Notes: generated by a model from the sequence alone, not told the origin. DNA of 64,000 nt from Plantago ovata (GCA_028274465.1 CM051458.1:58579253-58643252); one strand, 5' to 3'. Positions 34,111-46,837 are shown, numbered from the stretch's first letter. Made by a program: numbers and translations.

Positions 34111-35112
34111 CTAAGCATCACACATAATTTCGAAAGGAAGATTCCAGTCAGGCGGCACAACAATGGGAGTAGAAACAAGTTTTTCCTTAAGGGTATTAAA
34201 AGCAACTAAGCATTCATTAGAGAAATGGAAAACCACATCTTTAGCAAGCAAGCTACTTAAAGGTTTAGCTATTTTCGAAAAATCTTTAATAAACCTCCTA
34301 TGAAAACCTACATGGCCAAGAAAAGATTGCAATTCTTTCACACAAGTAGGTGGGGAAGTTTTTCAATGATTTCTATCTTAGCCTTGTCTACCTCAATACC
34401 TCTTTCAGAAACTACATGTCCTAGAACAATGCCTTCTCTAACCATATAATGACTCTTCTCCCAGCTTAAGGTCAAGTTGCATTCAATGCACCTTTTCAAA
34501 ACTAGATCTAATCCTTGCAAGCATTCATCAAATGAATCACCAAAAAGGGAAAAATCATCCATGAAAACTTCAACAAATTTAGTTACCATGTCAGAGAAAA
34601 CAGAAAGCATGCACCTTTTGAAAAGTGGCGGGAGCATTGCATAGTCCAAATGGCATCCTGCTATAGGCAAATGTTCTGAATGGGCAAGTGAATGTCGTCT
34701 TCTCCAGATCCTCCGGTGCAATCGGAATCTGGTAGAAACCTGATAAACCATCAAGAAAACAATAAAACTTCCGCCCCGCAAGGCGGTTTAGCATGTCATC
34801 TATAAATGGTAAAGGGAAGTGGTCTTTTTTAGTGGCGGCATTTAATCTTCTATAGTCAATGCACATCCGCCATCCAGTGGTCTTCCTAACCGGTACTAAT
34901 TCTCCCTTCTCATTCTCTTCCACCGTGACTCCTGATTTCTTAGGAACTACATGTACCGGGCTCACCCATCGACTATCAGGAATGGGGTAAATCATATCAG
35001 CATCTAGCAACTTGATCAATTCTTTTTTTACCACCTCTTGCATGGCTAGATTTATCCTTCGCTGAGGTTGCGTAACGGGTTTGGCATCTTGTTCCAGAGT
35101 GATGTTGTGCAC
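34111..35112 (-). pseudogene. E5 reverse transcriptase, frameshifted
   Basis: RT in three overlapping frames (34591-35112, 34338-34781, 34111-34341). Visible: [28 protein letters not shown], the palm motif variant FMDDFSLFG, and the connection domain ending EIMCDA before an in-frame TAG that replaces a Ser codon. Two frameshifts (about 34600-34700 and 34345) plus that stop inactivate it. Confidence 0.88.
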
Positions 35113-35140
35113 GCATCTTGTAGGGCTAATTCCTTTGATA

Positions 35141-37426
35141 TCACCCCCATCCTATAGCTGCGGAATTTTCCTTCAATACTTCAATCAGTTTACTTTCTTC
35201 ATTGTCGGACAGATGTGAGGAGACAATTACAGGTTTTTTCTGATTTTCTCCTAAGTACACATACTTGAGATGCGCAGGAAGTGGTTTCAATTCTAAGCTA
35301 GGTTCTTCAGGAAACCCACTTTCTTCTTCTTCTTCATCTAAGGGTTCAAGTACCTCTTCTCCTGCGGGAATTTCTGGGGTGCTATCCACTATTTCAACTA
35401 GTTCCCTTGCTTCTTCGGTCATGTAGCACGTCTCAGCTTGCATTGTTAGTGCCTCCTCAAGTGGTTCACGATTACCATGGCAATGATGAAATTCGGGAAT
35501 TACGGATTCGTAGCAATCGAAAAATTTTAGCTCCTCTGCAACTTCCTTATCTCTGATGCTACATCCTACCAACACAATCTTCTCGCCCATTACCTCCATG
35601 GTTATTTTCTTGCCCTTAAGTTCAAGGCATGTGTTGGTAGTTGCCATGAATGGTCTCCCAAGTAGTACTACGTGCTTACGGATATGGCTCTTTCCCTCGT
35701 CCGCGGACTTCATTACTACAAAATCAGATGGGATTATCAATTTGTCCACTTTCACAAGGATGTCTTCTATTATCCCGACTGGCCTCTTCACACTTTGGTC
35801 TGCCATTTGGACGACCATATCAGTTGGTGTCAATTCTCCGAGTTCTAGGGCCTTGTATACTGAATACGGCATTAAGTTAATGCTAGCTCCTAAGTCAAGC
35901 ATTGCCTTCGTAGTTCGTCCATTCCCTAAGGCGATGTCGATGATGAAGCTTCTAGGATCCTTTTTCTTCATGGGCAATCCGGCAATCGAGTTGACCGTTT
36001 CGACCCCATTCACTTCCTTTCCTGGAGTAATCCTTTTGTTCTTGATCTCACGAAAGAATTTCGTATAATCTGGAATATTCTGGATTAACTCTAAGATAGG
36101 CACATTGACTTCCACTTTTGACAGGCGTTGGAATAGGGGTGAATCTTGAATATCCTTCTTAGCTGGCTTGATCCGACTCGGGTATGGCACATGTGGCTTC
36201 GGAGGCACATATGGATTGGAAGATTTGTGAAGTTCTCCTGGCATACTAGTTCCTACCTCGACTTCTTCATCATCTATGTCTATTACAGATGGTCTTGGTT
36301 CATCATTCCTTTCCGGAACTTTTTGAGGTTCTTTGGAACTTCCGCTAACCTCTTGTTCTGTGTTTGGTCCTGTATTATCGATCTCAGTAGATTCCACCCG
36401 TTTAGGACGTACGAAGTTAGGAATTTTGATCATCTTGCCTCCTCGGAGTAGTAGATTCACCTCTTCGCAATCATTCTCCTTAGTAGCAACAGCTGGAGGT
36501 TGCTCGGGATCAGTTTCATGTGTCTCGACTGCTTTACCGCACCTTCCACACTTCAGTAGGCTAAGCTCTTTGATAAGTTGCTCAGTTACTTCGACCGCTT
36601 CAAAAGTCTTCTCGATGCGAAGATTGTTCTCAGCTTGCCCTGCGTGTGCTATCTCGAAAACACTCTTAATGGCTTTAATCCCTTCGTAAAACGCAAGTTC
36701 ATCCTCCTCACTGATGTCTTCGTCCTCAGAATATCCTTCGTATAACTCGTCAGTTTCGTCTTGATTTGAGTTTATGTTGGCGACTTCATTCGACATTATT
36801 TCCTCGGATTGTGCGGATCCATTGGCGTACTTTTGAAAGACCTTCACTGCCTCTTCAACTGTACATTCTTCTAAACCTCCACACATCCCATCCACTTGAA
36901 GCCTAAGTTCATCTCGTAGTCCTCCAACAAAAAACCAAATCAGCTCCCCATCGTCGAAACGGTGGTGGGGGCACTCACGTTTATACAGCTCAAAACGTTC
37001 ATAGGTGTCACAGAACCGCTCGTATTCTCCTTGCTTGAAGTATTCGATCCGATTCCGTAGTGCAATGGTCTCATGGTAAGGCATGAAACGTGCCAAGAAC
37101 TCCTCTACTACTTGGCTCCAGGTCTTCAGTGATCCTGGTGCTAACCTTGCTATCCATATCCTCGGTTCATATCCCAAAGCAAAAGGAAATAATTTTCTGC
37201 ATAATTGATCCTCGGTGAACCCCTTTGCTGGAACTTTTGCTATTTCCTCTTCATAGGACCTGATGAAGCTTATCGGATTCATATCCTCTCCTTCTTCGAA
37301 CCTTGGTATCCTTCTCACTATGGTGCTTGTTACCTCATACCCCGATAACTCTTCTTCCATGTATATAGCTGACCCCCTCCTGACTTGCGAGAACGTAGGT
37401 GTCAAGCGGGCTTTTAAGGTCGTCAT
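35141..37426 (-). CDS. E5 gag-protease (Athila-like)
   Basis: 761 codons from ATG at 37426. The N-terminal 220 residues are a plant gypsy gag ([56 protein letters not shown]). One CGRCGK pair replaces a standard CCHC knuckle. An acidic, Pro-rich linker leads to [13 protein letters not shown] and the aspartic protease ([32 protein letters not shown]), the usual Athila arrangement. The frame ends at a frameshift just before RT, at about 35130. The ATG is preceded by a leader of about 230 bases after the PBS. Confidence 0.9.
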   Translation of the reverse strand: MTTLKARLTPTFSQVRRGSAIYMEEELSGYEVTSTIVRRIPRFEEGEDMNPISFIRSYEEEIAKVPAKGFTEDQLCRKLFPFALGYEPRIWIARLAPGSLKTWSQVVEEFLARFMPYHETIALRNRIEYFKQGEYERFCDTYERFELYKRECPHHRFDDGELIWFFVGGLRDELRLQVDGMCGGLEECTVEEAVKVFQKYANGSAQSEEIMSNEVANINSNQDETDELYEGYSEDEDISEEDELAFYEGIKAIKSVFEIAHAGQAENNLRIEKTFEAVEVTEQLIKELSLLKCGRCGKAVETHETDPEQPPAVATKENDCEEVNLLLRGGKMIKIPNFVRPKRVESTEIDNTGPNTEQEVSGSSKEPQKVPERNDEPRPSVIDIDDEEVEVGTSMPGELHKSSNPYVPPKPHVPYPSRIKPAKKDIQDSPLFQRLSKVEVNVPILELIQNIPDYTKFFREIKNKRITPGKEVNGVETVNSIAGLPMKKKDPRSFIIDIALGNGRTTKAMLDLGASINLMPYSVYKALELGELTPTDMVVQMADQSVKRPVGIIEDILVKVDKLIIPSDFVVMKSADEGKSHIRKHVVLLGRPFMATTNTCLELKGKKITMEVMGEKIVLVGCSIRDKEVAEELKFFDCYESVIPEFHHCHGNREPLEEALTMQAETCYMTEEARELVEIVDSTPEIPAGEEVLEPLDEEEEESGFPEEPSLELKPLPAHLKYVYLGENQKKPVIVSSHLSDNEESKLIEVLKENSAAIGWG

Positions 37427-37657
37427 ACCTGGAAATCTGTATCAGGAGTAACTCAAAACTAAAAATTAGCCTTGTTAGAAATTTCGAAAATCGAGAATAT
37501 TTCTAGATATCGAATACTACTAAGGCTAGGAAAGGAGAATTAGAAACAGACTAGGAAAGCAGTATCAGAGAGAGATTAAAAAGGAAAACTAAAACTAATA
37601 GAATTAGGAATTGAATGCTGAAAATATAAACAAATTAAACAGAAAAAAGGAGTATAG

Positions 37658-37675
37658 TCCCCGGCAACGGCGCCA
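37658..37675 (-). promoter_or_regulatory. E5 primer binding site (tRNA-Asp)
   Basis: Complement of TGGCGCCGTTGCCGGGGA, three bases inside the 5' LTR. This 18-mer is the classical Athila PBS complementary to plant tRNA-Asp. Confidence 0.92.
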
Positions 37676-37678
37676 ATT

Positions 37679-38980
37679 TGATGGAAGCGCGGATGTCGTG
37701 CTTCGAGCAAATAAAATATATTTGTTATTTTAGCCAAAGGCAATCCACAACTACAACGAAAACCGTAGTGTAGCAGTAGAATGACTCGAGTGTCGTTCTC
37801 TCAGGACTATAAGTAGCTTTATCTATTTAACTAGAGAATATAAAAACAGCAGACGTAAAATCAAAGGTTTTTCTAACAGATAATGGAGATTGGTGATAGT
37901 ATGATCCTTCAAAGCATAACGGGTCAATAATCATGCGTAAATTCCTCGGTCTTGCATGGAGATCTTTGATCAATCTAGTGTCCTGTTGCAATTATTAAGC
38001 ACTACGAAGATAATGATACTGACAAGTCAATCTCTATTGTCCTATTGTGTTCCTTAATTATTCAACACTACGAAGATATAGATGCGCATAGGTCGGCAAG
38101 GGTCCAATTGTGCATAATAATTAATACAACATACGAGAATTTAGGCAGAGCCTGATCAACGAAATAAAGCAATAACACGGAGTATAATGCGCGATATAGC
38201 CATTAGCATGATTATCTTTCCTTCGCTAAGAATTCACATACTACCACCAACGATAAGTTTAGCTACTCATAATAGGTATGCAATCAACAGAAATCATAGA
38301 AGAAAACATGTTGAAAGATATAAAAAATAAGTAGAATAAACTGTAAGATACAATATTACCGAAGGTTGTCAATCTCCGAAAAATTGCGATCCTACAAGCT
38401 CCAATCTTCTATGAAAAAGTGTCTCCTAAGCTACGAACCCCAGAACAGGCTCTGGGAGGTTCCTACCTAAAACTACAGAGAAAGGTGAGAGAATAGGTCT
38501 GGAAAAGTATGAATTTCGGAGAAAAACTGAGCAACTATATATAGGCTACGAAATAGTGTGGGGCGAATCGCCCCACACACCGGGCGGTTCGCCCGGTGTG
38601 GGGCGAGTCGCCCCACGTCCCGGGCGGTTCGCTCGGGAGAAAACCTCGCGGAATTCCGCGTTTTTGGATTTCTTCCCCTTTTCGGACTCGGTTTCTGTCT
38701 TCTAGTGGCCTTCTAACCTCCAGATTCGACCCCTAGACTCCAAATTCTATCCGGAAACCTTCAGATACTCCAAATAGGATTCTGGAACACCAATTCCTTG
38801 TCAACTTCAATATAATTGACCGGAAATCCTCGATTTTCAACCAAAACCTGTAAAATAAAATCTAAAGGGAAACGTGACACTATTCTAATAAAATGCACTA
38901 AAATATAGCTAAATTATCATAGAGGATAGCTAAAATAGGTGAAAAAGACTCAAATGAAAGTGTAAAATACACATTCATCA
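37679..38980 (-). mobile_element. E5 5' LTR
   Basis: 1302 bp, pair of the 29604-30890 LTR. TATA complement at about 38535-38545 and four GC modules at 38558-38637. One module has decayed (GTTCGCTCGGG). Confidence 0.9.
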
Positions 38981-38985
38981 GCTCC

Positions 38986-39219
38986 CACTATCTGTGTGAT
39001 TGGTCATCTATCCGAGGGGGCATGTTTAATATCAATACAGACAGGAATAGAGATATGACATGTTGCATGCCTGGTGTAATATAAATATGAAAGCGATACT
39101 CAACAGTCAAACAGCAAACATATATTATATTACGTTGACCTGTGTAATAGTACATATATACCCTCTATAAGGGTTGCATGCCCTTAATAAGGACTGTCTC
39201 AAGGACATATACACTATCA
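38986..39219 (-). mobile_element. C2 3' LTR, right part
   Basis: Continues the C2 LTR after E5 and its duplicated GCTCC. Ends ACACTATCA and is followed by the complement of the purine tract TGGGAGAT. Confidence 0.88.
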
Positions 39220-39233
39220 ATCTCCCATTTGGA

Positions 39234-40751
39234 CTAGAGCCAGTCACCTTTATACTCAATACCCAGATTAGCATAATGTCTTAAGTGGACATCCACTGAT
39301 AAGACCTTGGTGAAAGGATCTGCCACGTTGTCCATGGTAGAGACACGTTCTATACTAACTTCTCCTCTATCAATAATCTCACGTATAACGTGATACTTTC
39401 TAAGTACATGTTTGTTCTTGTTTGTAGATCTAGGCTCCTTAGCTTGAGCGACGGCACCCGTATTGTCCCAATAAATCGTTATTGGACTAGGAGCAGGAAC
39501 AACCCTCAATTCCTTCAAGAACTCTGAAATCCAGACAGCTTCTTTCGAAGCTTCTGATCCAGCAATGTACTCGGCTTCTGTGGATGAGTCAGCAATCATG
39601 GCTTTCTTAGAACTCTTCCAACAGATAGCTCCTCCGTTCAATTTGAATACGTATCCTGTCTGTGACTCAAAGTCATCAGCATCTGATTCAAATCCAGCGT
39701 CGACATAACAAGACATCTTTAATTCTGGTTCTCCACCAAACACCAAGAACATTTCCTTAGTCCGTCGAAGGTACTTAAGAATGTTCTTTACAGCAGTCCA
39801 GTGAGGTACTCCTGGATTCTATTGGTGTCGACAAGTGACACTAAGCGCATATGCCACATCGGGCCTTGTGCAATTCATTGCATACATTATAGACCCTACT
39901 GCCGAAGCATAGGGCACACGACTCATTGCATTTCTTTCTTCATCAGTTTTAGGATCATCCTTAACTGATAAGACAATCCCATGCCTAGCTGGGAGAAAGC
40001 CTCTCTTTGAGTCGTCCATCTTATAACGCTTCAGTATTTTGTCGATGTAGGTGGACTGTGTCAATCCTAACATCCTCTCGGATCTATCTCTATAGATCTT
40101 GATCCCTAGGATGTAGTTCGCTTCACCCAAGTCCTTCATTGAGAAGGTACTTGATAACCAAACTTTAGTCTCTTCTAGCATAGAGACATTGTTTCCCATG
40201 ATCAAAATGTCATCAACATAGATGATGATGAAAACGAATCCCTTGTCGCTGTGCCTAGTGTAGACACAGGGATCTTCCTTGCTTCTGATGAAGTCAAACG
40301 ATTTGACAGCTTCATCAAAGCGGATATTCCAGCTCCTAGACGCTTGCTTTAGCCCATAGATGGATCTTTGTAATTTGCATACAGCAGTCGGCCTGGTTTT
40401 ACTAATAAAACCTTCCGGCTGTACCATATAGACCTCTTCCTCAAGGTTTCCATTGAGGAAGGCAGTCTTTACATCCATATGTCAGATATCATAATCATAG
40501 TAGGCAGCTAGCGCAAGTAGAATTCGAATGGACTTCAATTTTGCTACCGGTGAAAAGGTTTCATCATAATCGATGTCATACCTTTGCGTGTAGCATTTCG
40601 CCACAAGTCTAGCCTTGTGCGTTTGTACCTTGCCATCGGCATCTGTCTTTCGTTTAAAGACCCATTTGCACCCAATAGGTCTAACCCCTTGGGGCAAGTC
40701 TACCAAGTTCCAAACTTGGTTCAGGTACATGGAGTCAATTTCCAATTCCAT
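39234..40751 (-). pseudogene. C2 copia RT-RNase H
   Basis: One frame with two stops. RT: VWNLVDLPQGVRPIGCKWVF, then a stop where a Trp is usual before HMDVKTAFLNG, YGLKQASRSWNIRF, catalytic YVDD in IIYVDDILIMGN, and CTRPDVAYALSV. After a second stop at 39816-39818, RNase H shows DSSTEAEYIAGSEASKEAVW and DNVADPFTK. Two point stops in an otherwise open frame mark a decayed but recognisable gene. Confidence 0.9.
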
Positions 40752-40882
40752 GGCCTCTTGCCATTTGTCTGAGTCAATATCAATTATTGCCTCTTTGTAG
40801 GTCTCGGGATCTTCCCGATCTCATAAGCCGACATCAAGTTCACTGATGTCTTCTATCATAAAGCTTTGCTTCTGAGGTCCTT

Positions 40883-42209
40883 TTAGGATCCTCTTCGACC
40901 TACGGAGCTCGACTGGTTCTGGTGCTTTCTTTTCTGGCTTCGTGTAACACGAACATTATCAGTGGGCACTGATGCAGCTGGTCGCGCCACGCGACCCTGT
41001 TCCCTAGCGGGAGGCTGCTCTTGTGCAACTCGTTGCACAGTTTGATTGACAACGGGTTCTATTGGTGTGGTTTCAACTGTTGATCTAATCACAGGACTCC
41101 CACTGACTATGACATGCCTAGCAAGTATCATATCATTACCTTGTCTGCTTCGAAAGCTCCCATTGAACTTGAGTCCAAATCAGAAGATTTAGAGAACTCA
41201 TGTTCGCGCGTGTCAAAGTCTTGAATTTCTTCAAGTTCTATCATGTCATCTAACCTCTCTTCTTCGAGGTATTCTGCTTCTAAAAACTTGACGTTTCTAG
41301 ATACTATCACCTTGTGATCTTCAGCATGATAGAATTCATAGCCTCTCGTCAGACGAGGATAGCCTATGAAATATACTTTGACACCCTTGGCATCTAATTT
41401 ATCAGTGAGCATCAGTTTGACCATCGCAAGACAGCCCCAAGGTCTAAGATAGCCCAGTGAGGGCTTCTTTCCCTTCCATAACTCATAAGGAGTTTTCTCC
41501 ACTGATTTAGATGGTACACGGTTCAGAATGTAGATTGCAGTTTGTAGTGCATATCCCCATAGATATTTTGGAAGAGTCGAGAATCTAATCATTGATCTCA
41601 CCATGTCTAACAGGGTTCGATTCCTTCTCTCAGACACACCATTCAATTGTGATGTTCCAGGAGGGGTCCATTGCGATTGAATTCCATTTTCCTTCAAGTA
41701 GTCGATAAATCTTCACTAAGGTATTCACCTCCTCGATTTGATCGAAGAGTGACTATCCTTAGGTTCAATTCATTCTCGACCTCATTCCTAAACTCCTTGA
41801 ATTTCCCAAAGGTCTCGGATTTATTCTTCATAAGATAAATATATCCATACCTTGAGAAATCGTCAGTAAAGGTAACGAAGTAAGGATAACCCCCACGCGC
41901 ATGGACTTTAAAAGGTCCACATACATCGGTATGTATGAGTTCTAAGCAGCGAGTGGCACGAACACCTTGTCCAACAAAAGGTTTGTTCGTCATCTTACCC
42001 TTAACACATGATTCACATGTACCATATGATTCAAAATCAAATGGTTCTAAGTAGTCCAACTTCCTTAGTCTTTGAATCCGTGTTTCATTGATATGGCCTA
42101 GCTGACAATGCCATAGATAAGATGGATTATTCTTCCTACTTGAAGACGGTTGTTTGTTATGTATTTGATATAAAGGTAGACTACTTTGAAAAATATATAA
42201 ACCATTCAC
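40883..42209 (-). pseudogene. C2 copia integrase
   Basis: Pre-integrase zinc finger (YLWHCQLGHINETRI to CESCVKGKM), core first Asp in HTDVCGPF, second position changed to Asn (LRSNRGGEYLS, family LRSDRGGEYLS), Glu region [14 protein letters not shown], and the C-terminal [12 protein letters not shown] block. Frameshifts at about 41695 and 41130. The Asp to Asn change alone should abolish strand transfer. Confidence 0.88.
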
Positions 42210-42259
42210 TAAGCGAGCTTTTCCATAATACTGGTCATTTAATGAAAAAATAACAAGTA

Positions 42260-43391
42260 TTAGGAAAAACCCAAATTGTCCAACAATGGAATGGAAATAA
42301 TATTTCTGACAATGGATGGAACAAAATAAACGTTATCAAGTTCTAAACATTGTCCTGAAGGTAAATCTATCTTGCAGCGTCCAACGCATTTGGCTTCAGC
42401 TTGATTGTCGTTCCCAACATGCAAGTCGATTTCACCTTGCTTGACTAGCTTGTGTTCAATTAGCCCCTGCACATTTTTACAAATGTGCGAGCCACAAGCT
42501 GTATCTAATACCCAACCATTGGAGTCAAAAGTAGTCATGTTCATTTCAATAACAAACATACCTGAGCTAGAAGTCGGCGGCTTCTTAGCTTGATCTGCCC
42601 TTAGTTTAGGACAATCATTCTTCCAATGCCCTTTCTGCTTACAGAAAAGACATTCATCTGTGCGTACCGTTCCGCTCCTCTTGAACTTCCTTTTCTGGTT
42701 CAGACGCTTAGGCCAATCACTCGAAGTGTTAGCCTTGGCTACCGAATTTCCCTTACCCTTAGCACATTTGTTTCTCGGGTTTAGGTCAGACGGTTGCCCA
42801 ACATACATGATCGACTTTTCCTTCTTAGGAAGAGTTTGACCATATGTCTTCAGCAGATTATGGAGTTCGGGCAGTGATACGTCCTTCGCATTCATGGTGG
42901 TTAACGATGAACTACGAATACGAACTCGACAATGATTGAAGGACAAAGATCACCATGATCTTATTCTCATCTTGAGAACATCAGACACGTTCCCTCCTTC
43001 ATTGAGCTTGCATCCGTGTATCTCTTTGATCAAATCAAATTCAACACTTCTGGATGTCGTCTTAAAGAGCGACTTAAGATACTTCAGCATCTCATACGAC
43101 AACATGCAATCATGTTGTCTCTGCAGCTCATTGCTTATTGCCGCCAGCATAATACACTGCGCGGATCTAGCATCCTCATGATGCTTATCAGACTTTGCCT
43201 TGTTGGCTTGATTCCAAATCAGAAACTTGATCGGCATTCTGATTCTCGGGACACACGGGATTAACCTCATCCAAGACGTACTCAATCCTTTCGTACCTCA
43301 GCAACAAATATATATTCCTGATCCAATCTAGGAAGTTTGGTCCGGTCAAAATTTGCTTCTCTAAGACAGCACGGAGCGAGATACTCGCCAT
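42260..43391 (-). pseudogene. C2 copia gag-protease
   Basis: Gag starts at ATG 43391 (LTGPNFLDWIRNIYLLLRYE), shifts frame near 43220, continues through the gag core (AISNELQRQHDC), has a stop near 42950, then a CCHC zinc knuckle (CLFCKQKGHWKNDCPKL) and the protease site WVLDTACGSH, where the usual DTG/DTGC reads DTA. A frameshift near 42240 leads to integrase. Gag binds element RNA and forms the particle; this copy is dead. Confidence 0.85.
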
Positions 43392-44741
43392 TTCGGTTTT
43401 CCAGGAGAAATAATATAGAACGAAAATAATAAATCAACTATTGAAATATTATTTCTAAATACACAGTCAACATAACTAAACAACAAGGTCTTTTAGCTGT
43501 TTAGCTCCCACTATTTTCACATATGCTTGCCCCCAAAACAAACATACGGGTAATGTTCAACAAGTTACCGTAGTGGCCAAGATCCAAATCCATACTATGC
43601 TATACTCGAACGGGGGCTGGTCGCATAGCATAATATGAGCGGTAGGACTATCCAATTGCGTCACACAACTCTTGGTTGTTAAATCTAATTTAACCCGATG
43701 CTCTACATATTGTACCTATCGAGGTCGCTAGATACAATATGCAGTAAGTTATAACCATAGGCTTACTCTAATCTGACGATCACTGCGAGTCTGTAAGACG
43801 AGGTCGCCAATACAAGAAAACGCAATGAAAGTTCAGAATTAAAGCACCCCATGGAAAGCATCTCAGAAATACATACATATATATATTTCTGCACTTATAT
43901 TGGTTTGGGCTTGTAGCTTGAGGGTTGTTATCAATCATCTACAAACAAATAAGGGTGCCGCCTACCCATCATGCATGAGCGGTCTACACGTAATGGATGC
44001 CGCCTATCGATTCTAGTTCTAAACGCGGTCAATCACATAATGGACGCCGCCTACGTATACATAAAATATGCGGTCCGACAAACAAGAGGGCGCCGCACCC
44101 TCGCATGCATAGAGGTCGAACGGAAAGTAAAATACGTGGTATTTTAAACATGCATTGTCAAACAATAGCATATCGAGCAAACAAAACAAGTAGTAGCCTA
44201 TGTGGATGCCAAATGACTTCATAATATCATTATGAAAATCATAATCCCATACTTATAATCTCTATGAAATAATTGAAAATTTGGTCTAGATTGAAAAAAT
44301 CGAAAATTCTATTGACCAGGTAGCAATTTTCGAAAACCCAAAGGACTTAATTGTAATTTTCAAAACCTTGAAGGTGTTAAATCTAAAATTCAAAAGTAGA
44401 AGGACTAATTTGCAATAAACAATAAATTGATAAATTACAAATAAACACTTTAACTTTATACTAATTAAATTTAACCCCTCTAGTTAAAAACAATTACAAT
44501 TAAATCATATTTACATTCCAAATATAAAATTCAATCCTCAAAATTTTCAAAAATTCGATTTTGGGTCCAACCTGAAAATATATATATATATTTAATTTTT
44601 ATTTTTTTTGAAAAAATATAAATTCTAAATTTATATAAAAAAACAAAACTTTTGAAAATCAAATTAATCATAGAATCAATTGCATCCAAATAAACTACAA
44701 AATCATACAACATATATACGTATATACGTAATCAATTAACC
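43392..44741 (-). other. C2 leader between PBS and gag
   Basis: About 1.35 kb of non-coding, AT-rich sequence. Part of it (43900-44110) contains a loose repeat built on GGATGCCGCCTA / GGACGCCGCCTA. No ORF with recognisable product. Confidence 0.6.
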
Positions 44742-44755
44742 TGGCTCTGATACCA
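44742..44755 (-). promoter_or_regulatory. C2 primer binding site (initiator Met tRNA)
   Basis: Complement of TGGTATCAGAGCCA, one base inside the 5' LTR end. Confidence 0.93.
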
Positions 44756-44756
44756 C

Positions 44757-46832
44757 TGTAAGAAAATACGATCAGAGTTACCCCTAGGGTACGCAGCGGA
44801 ATTTCAAAATTTTTCTTAACATACAGGTTAATTGATTATGTATATGTCGTATATATTTAAACACGTTAATTAGAAGACTAACCTTACTTCCAAAGCAGCT
44901 TCCAAGTCTTCGTAATAATCCGGTGTATCTTCTCCTTCGTCGAAGTCGAAGATATCTGCAATACTTTGATTATTTGCTAGACAATAAAAGTTAGTTTCCA
45001 GCTCCTAGAACCTCAACCTTGGTATCCACGGATGAACAGCCTATCGGAAAGAATGCTAGGATATTCTTTGTGTGACCAAGAAGATGGGGCGGCGGTTTTC
45101 CTCCGCGAGGGGTGGCACGCGCGTGGCTATGTGGAGGTAGGGGAGAGCTTTTTGTTTCCTCTAAGAAAGGTAGAATAATTCTCTAAGAATTTCATACTGA
45201 AAAAGCTCTCTAATGACTTACTTATATAGTAGTACAATAGAAGCCTAAAGCATAAGCAATTAGACTTCGTAAAGGAATAAGAATCTAATTCTTATCGCAC
45301 TAGGAAACCAATTTCAAGTCTAGATTCATTCCCAATCAAATTAAAACTCAATCAGGAAAATCTAACTTATCCCTTAGACTTCTAATAGAGGAAGGAGTCG
45401 AACTCCTTCCCCTACTCCATCTCGCACGCGCGCGTCCTAAGTGTGATAGGTGGGTTCCGATTTTGGGGCCCACTTATAGTTGTAAGGCAATTCAAACTCC
45501 AAGTAGATTTTGCCCATGTGCATATGTTAATTCTAAATTAACATATCCTTTCAAATCAAACCTCTATTATATTTCTAAAATATAATCTTTAATTGTATTT
45601 ACATAAAATACAATTAATTAGCCAATTCAATTAATAATTCCACATCATTAATTGAGCCACTAAATATTATAATTAATTCCAAATTCATTATAATCCATCA
45701 ATCACAATTAATTTCGAATTAATTGCGATTCCATCTTCAAGGATATTCGGATAAGCTGAATCACCACATAGTGTGACCCATAGGGCCTCATTGTATTAAG
45801 CAAGTCCTAGACTAGGAAACATGGAATTCTAGACGGTTCCATTTGCAATATTAATACATGAGGACGTTGAGGTTTCTCAAAGCAAACCCTTTCGTTGAGA
45901 AGTCTGTTGCGCTCAACGCGGCGATGGTAACGTCCCTTCATCTGACTGACTCGAATGCATCTAGGATCGATGAAGTGTCTATCCAATAATACATCCACGG
46001 GCGTCTTCAGTGAGTTGCATGGTGAATCCAATATCTATTATGACCATCATAATAATATTGATACGCTGGCCAGCGGTTTTACCAATCACAACTATGAACG
46101 ACTATGAGCAGTGCTCTCCTGTGCTACACATGAGAGATGAATCCTTCACAGAATCACTTATCATCCCCATTTGTATGTAGCCATAATTCTGGATCGTGTC
46201 TTAGGTCAACTGCTTATTCAGAGCTGACATCGACGGGTCCACCAAGGATATGGGGCAACAAATGTGATCATAAAGTCCTGTAAGTCCAAAGGACGACTGG
46301 CATCACTTCGACAACTTACCGGTTCCCATAGACACTTTGGTGTAGAGTATACATCGATGGGAGAGTCCGGTGGGTACTTCCATTGTTCGGTAATCGCCCA
46401 TCGAACAACTATGCGCAGTTATGGGAACGTTTCTTGATTGTCCAACAATCCGTTCCGTGGCCGTGGGATCGGCTCACACTTGCTCCAACAAGTATAACCT
46501 CCACGCATACTAGTCTCAGCTGGTTCATTCAGACCCCTACATCCGAGATGAACCTCGACTAGGGAGACTTTGGGATAGATGATAACTCACATAGCTCCCA
46601 CTATCTGTGTGATCGGTCATCTATCCGAGGGGGCATGTTTAATATCAATACAGACAGGAATAGAGATATGACATGCTGCATGCCTGGTGTAATATAAATA
46701 TGAAAGCGATACTCAACAGTCAAACAGCAAACATATAATATATTACGTTGACCTGTGTAATAGTACATATATACCCTCAATAAGGGTTGCATGCCCTTAA
46801 TAAGGACTGTCTCTATGACATATACACTATCA
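44757..46832 (-). mobile_element. C2 5' LTR
   Basis: 2076 bp, complete copy. TATA complement CTTATATAG at 45221-45229. Contains the uninterrupted version of the E5 target site near 46592-46606. Confidence 0.92.
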
Positions 46833-46837
46833 CCTAT

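Larger units (their letters stand above)
29604..38980 (-). mobile_element. E5: complete Athila-like element, - strand, TSD GCTCC
   Basis: 9377 bp. 3' LTR 29604-30890 and 5' LTR 37679-38980, tRNA-Asp PBS, gag-pol and 3' non-coding region. GCTCC at 29599-29603 and 38981-38985; the uninterrupted target CATAGCTCCCACTATC is present in the other C2 LTR near 46592. LTRs already differ at several positions in the first 70 bases, so the insertion is not very recent. Confidence 0.93.
27774..46832 (-). mobile_element. C2: complete Ty1/copia element, - strand, TSD CCTAT
   Basis: Two LTRs of about 2.07 kb (27774-29603 plus 38986-39219, and 44757-46832), initiator-Met PBS, gag-pol between, and CCTAT at both flanks (27769-27773 and 46833-46837). 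The LTR reads TGATAGTG to TTTCTTACA in its own direction. Its 3' LTR was later split by E5. Coding lesions show it is old. RT and integrase wording ([18 protein letters not shown]) suggests the Angela/TAR group; the lineage call is tentative. Confidence 0.9.

Noticed and set aside
35556..36068. 170-codon frame on the + strand inside E5
   Set aside because: Antisense to the gag-protease frame, which has clear homology; the same shadow appears opposite E6.
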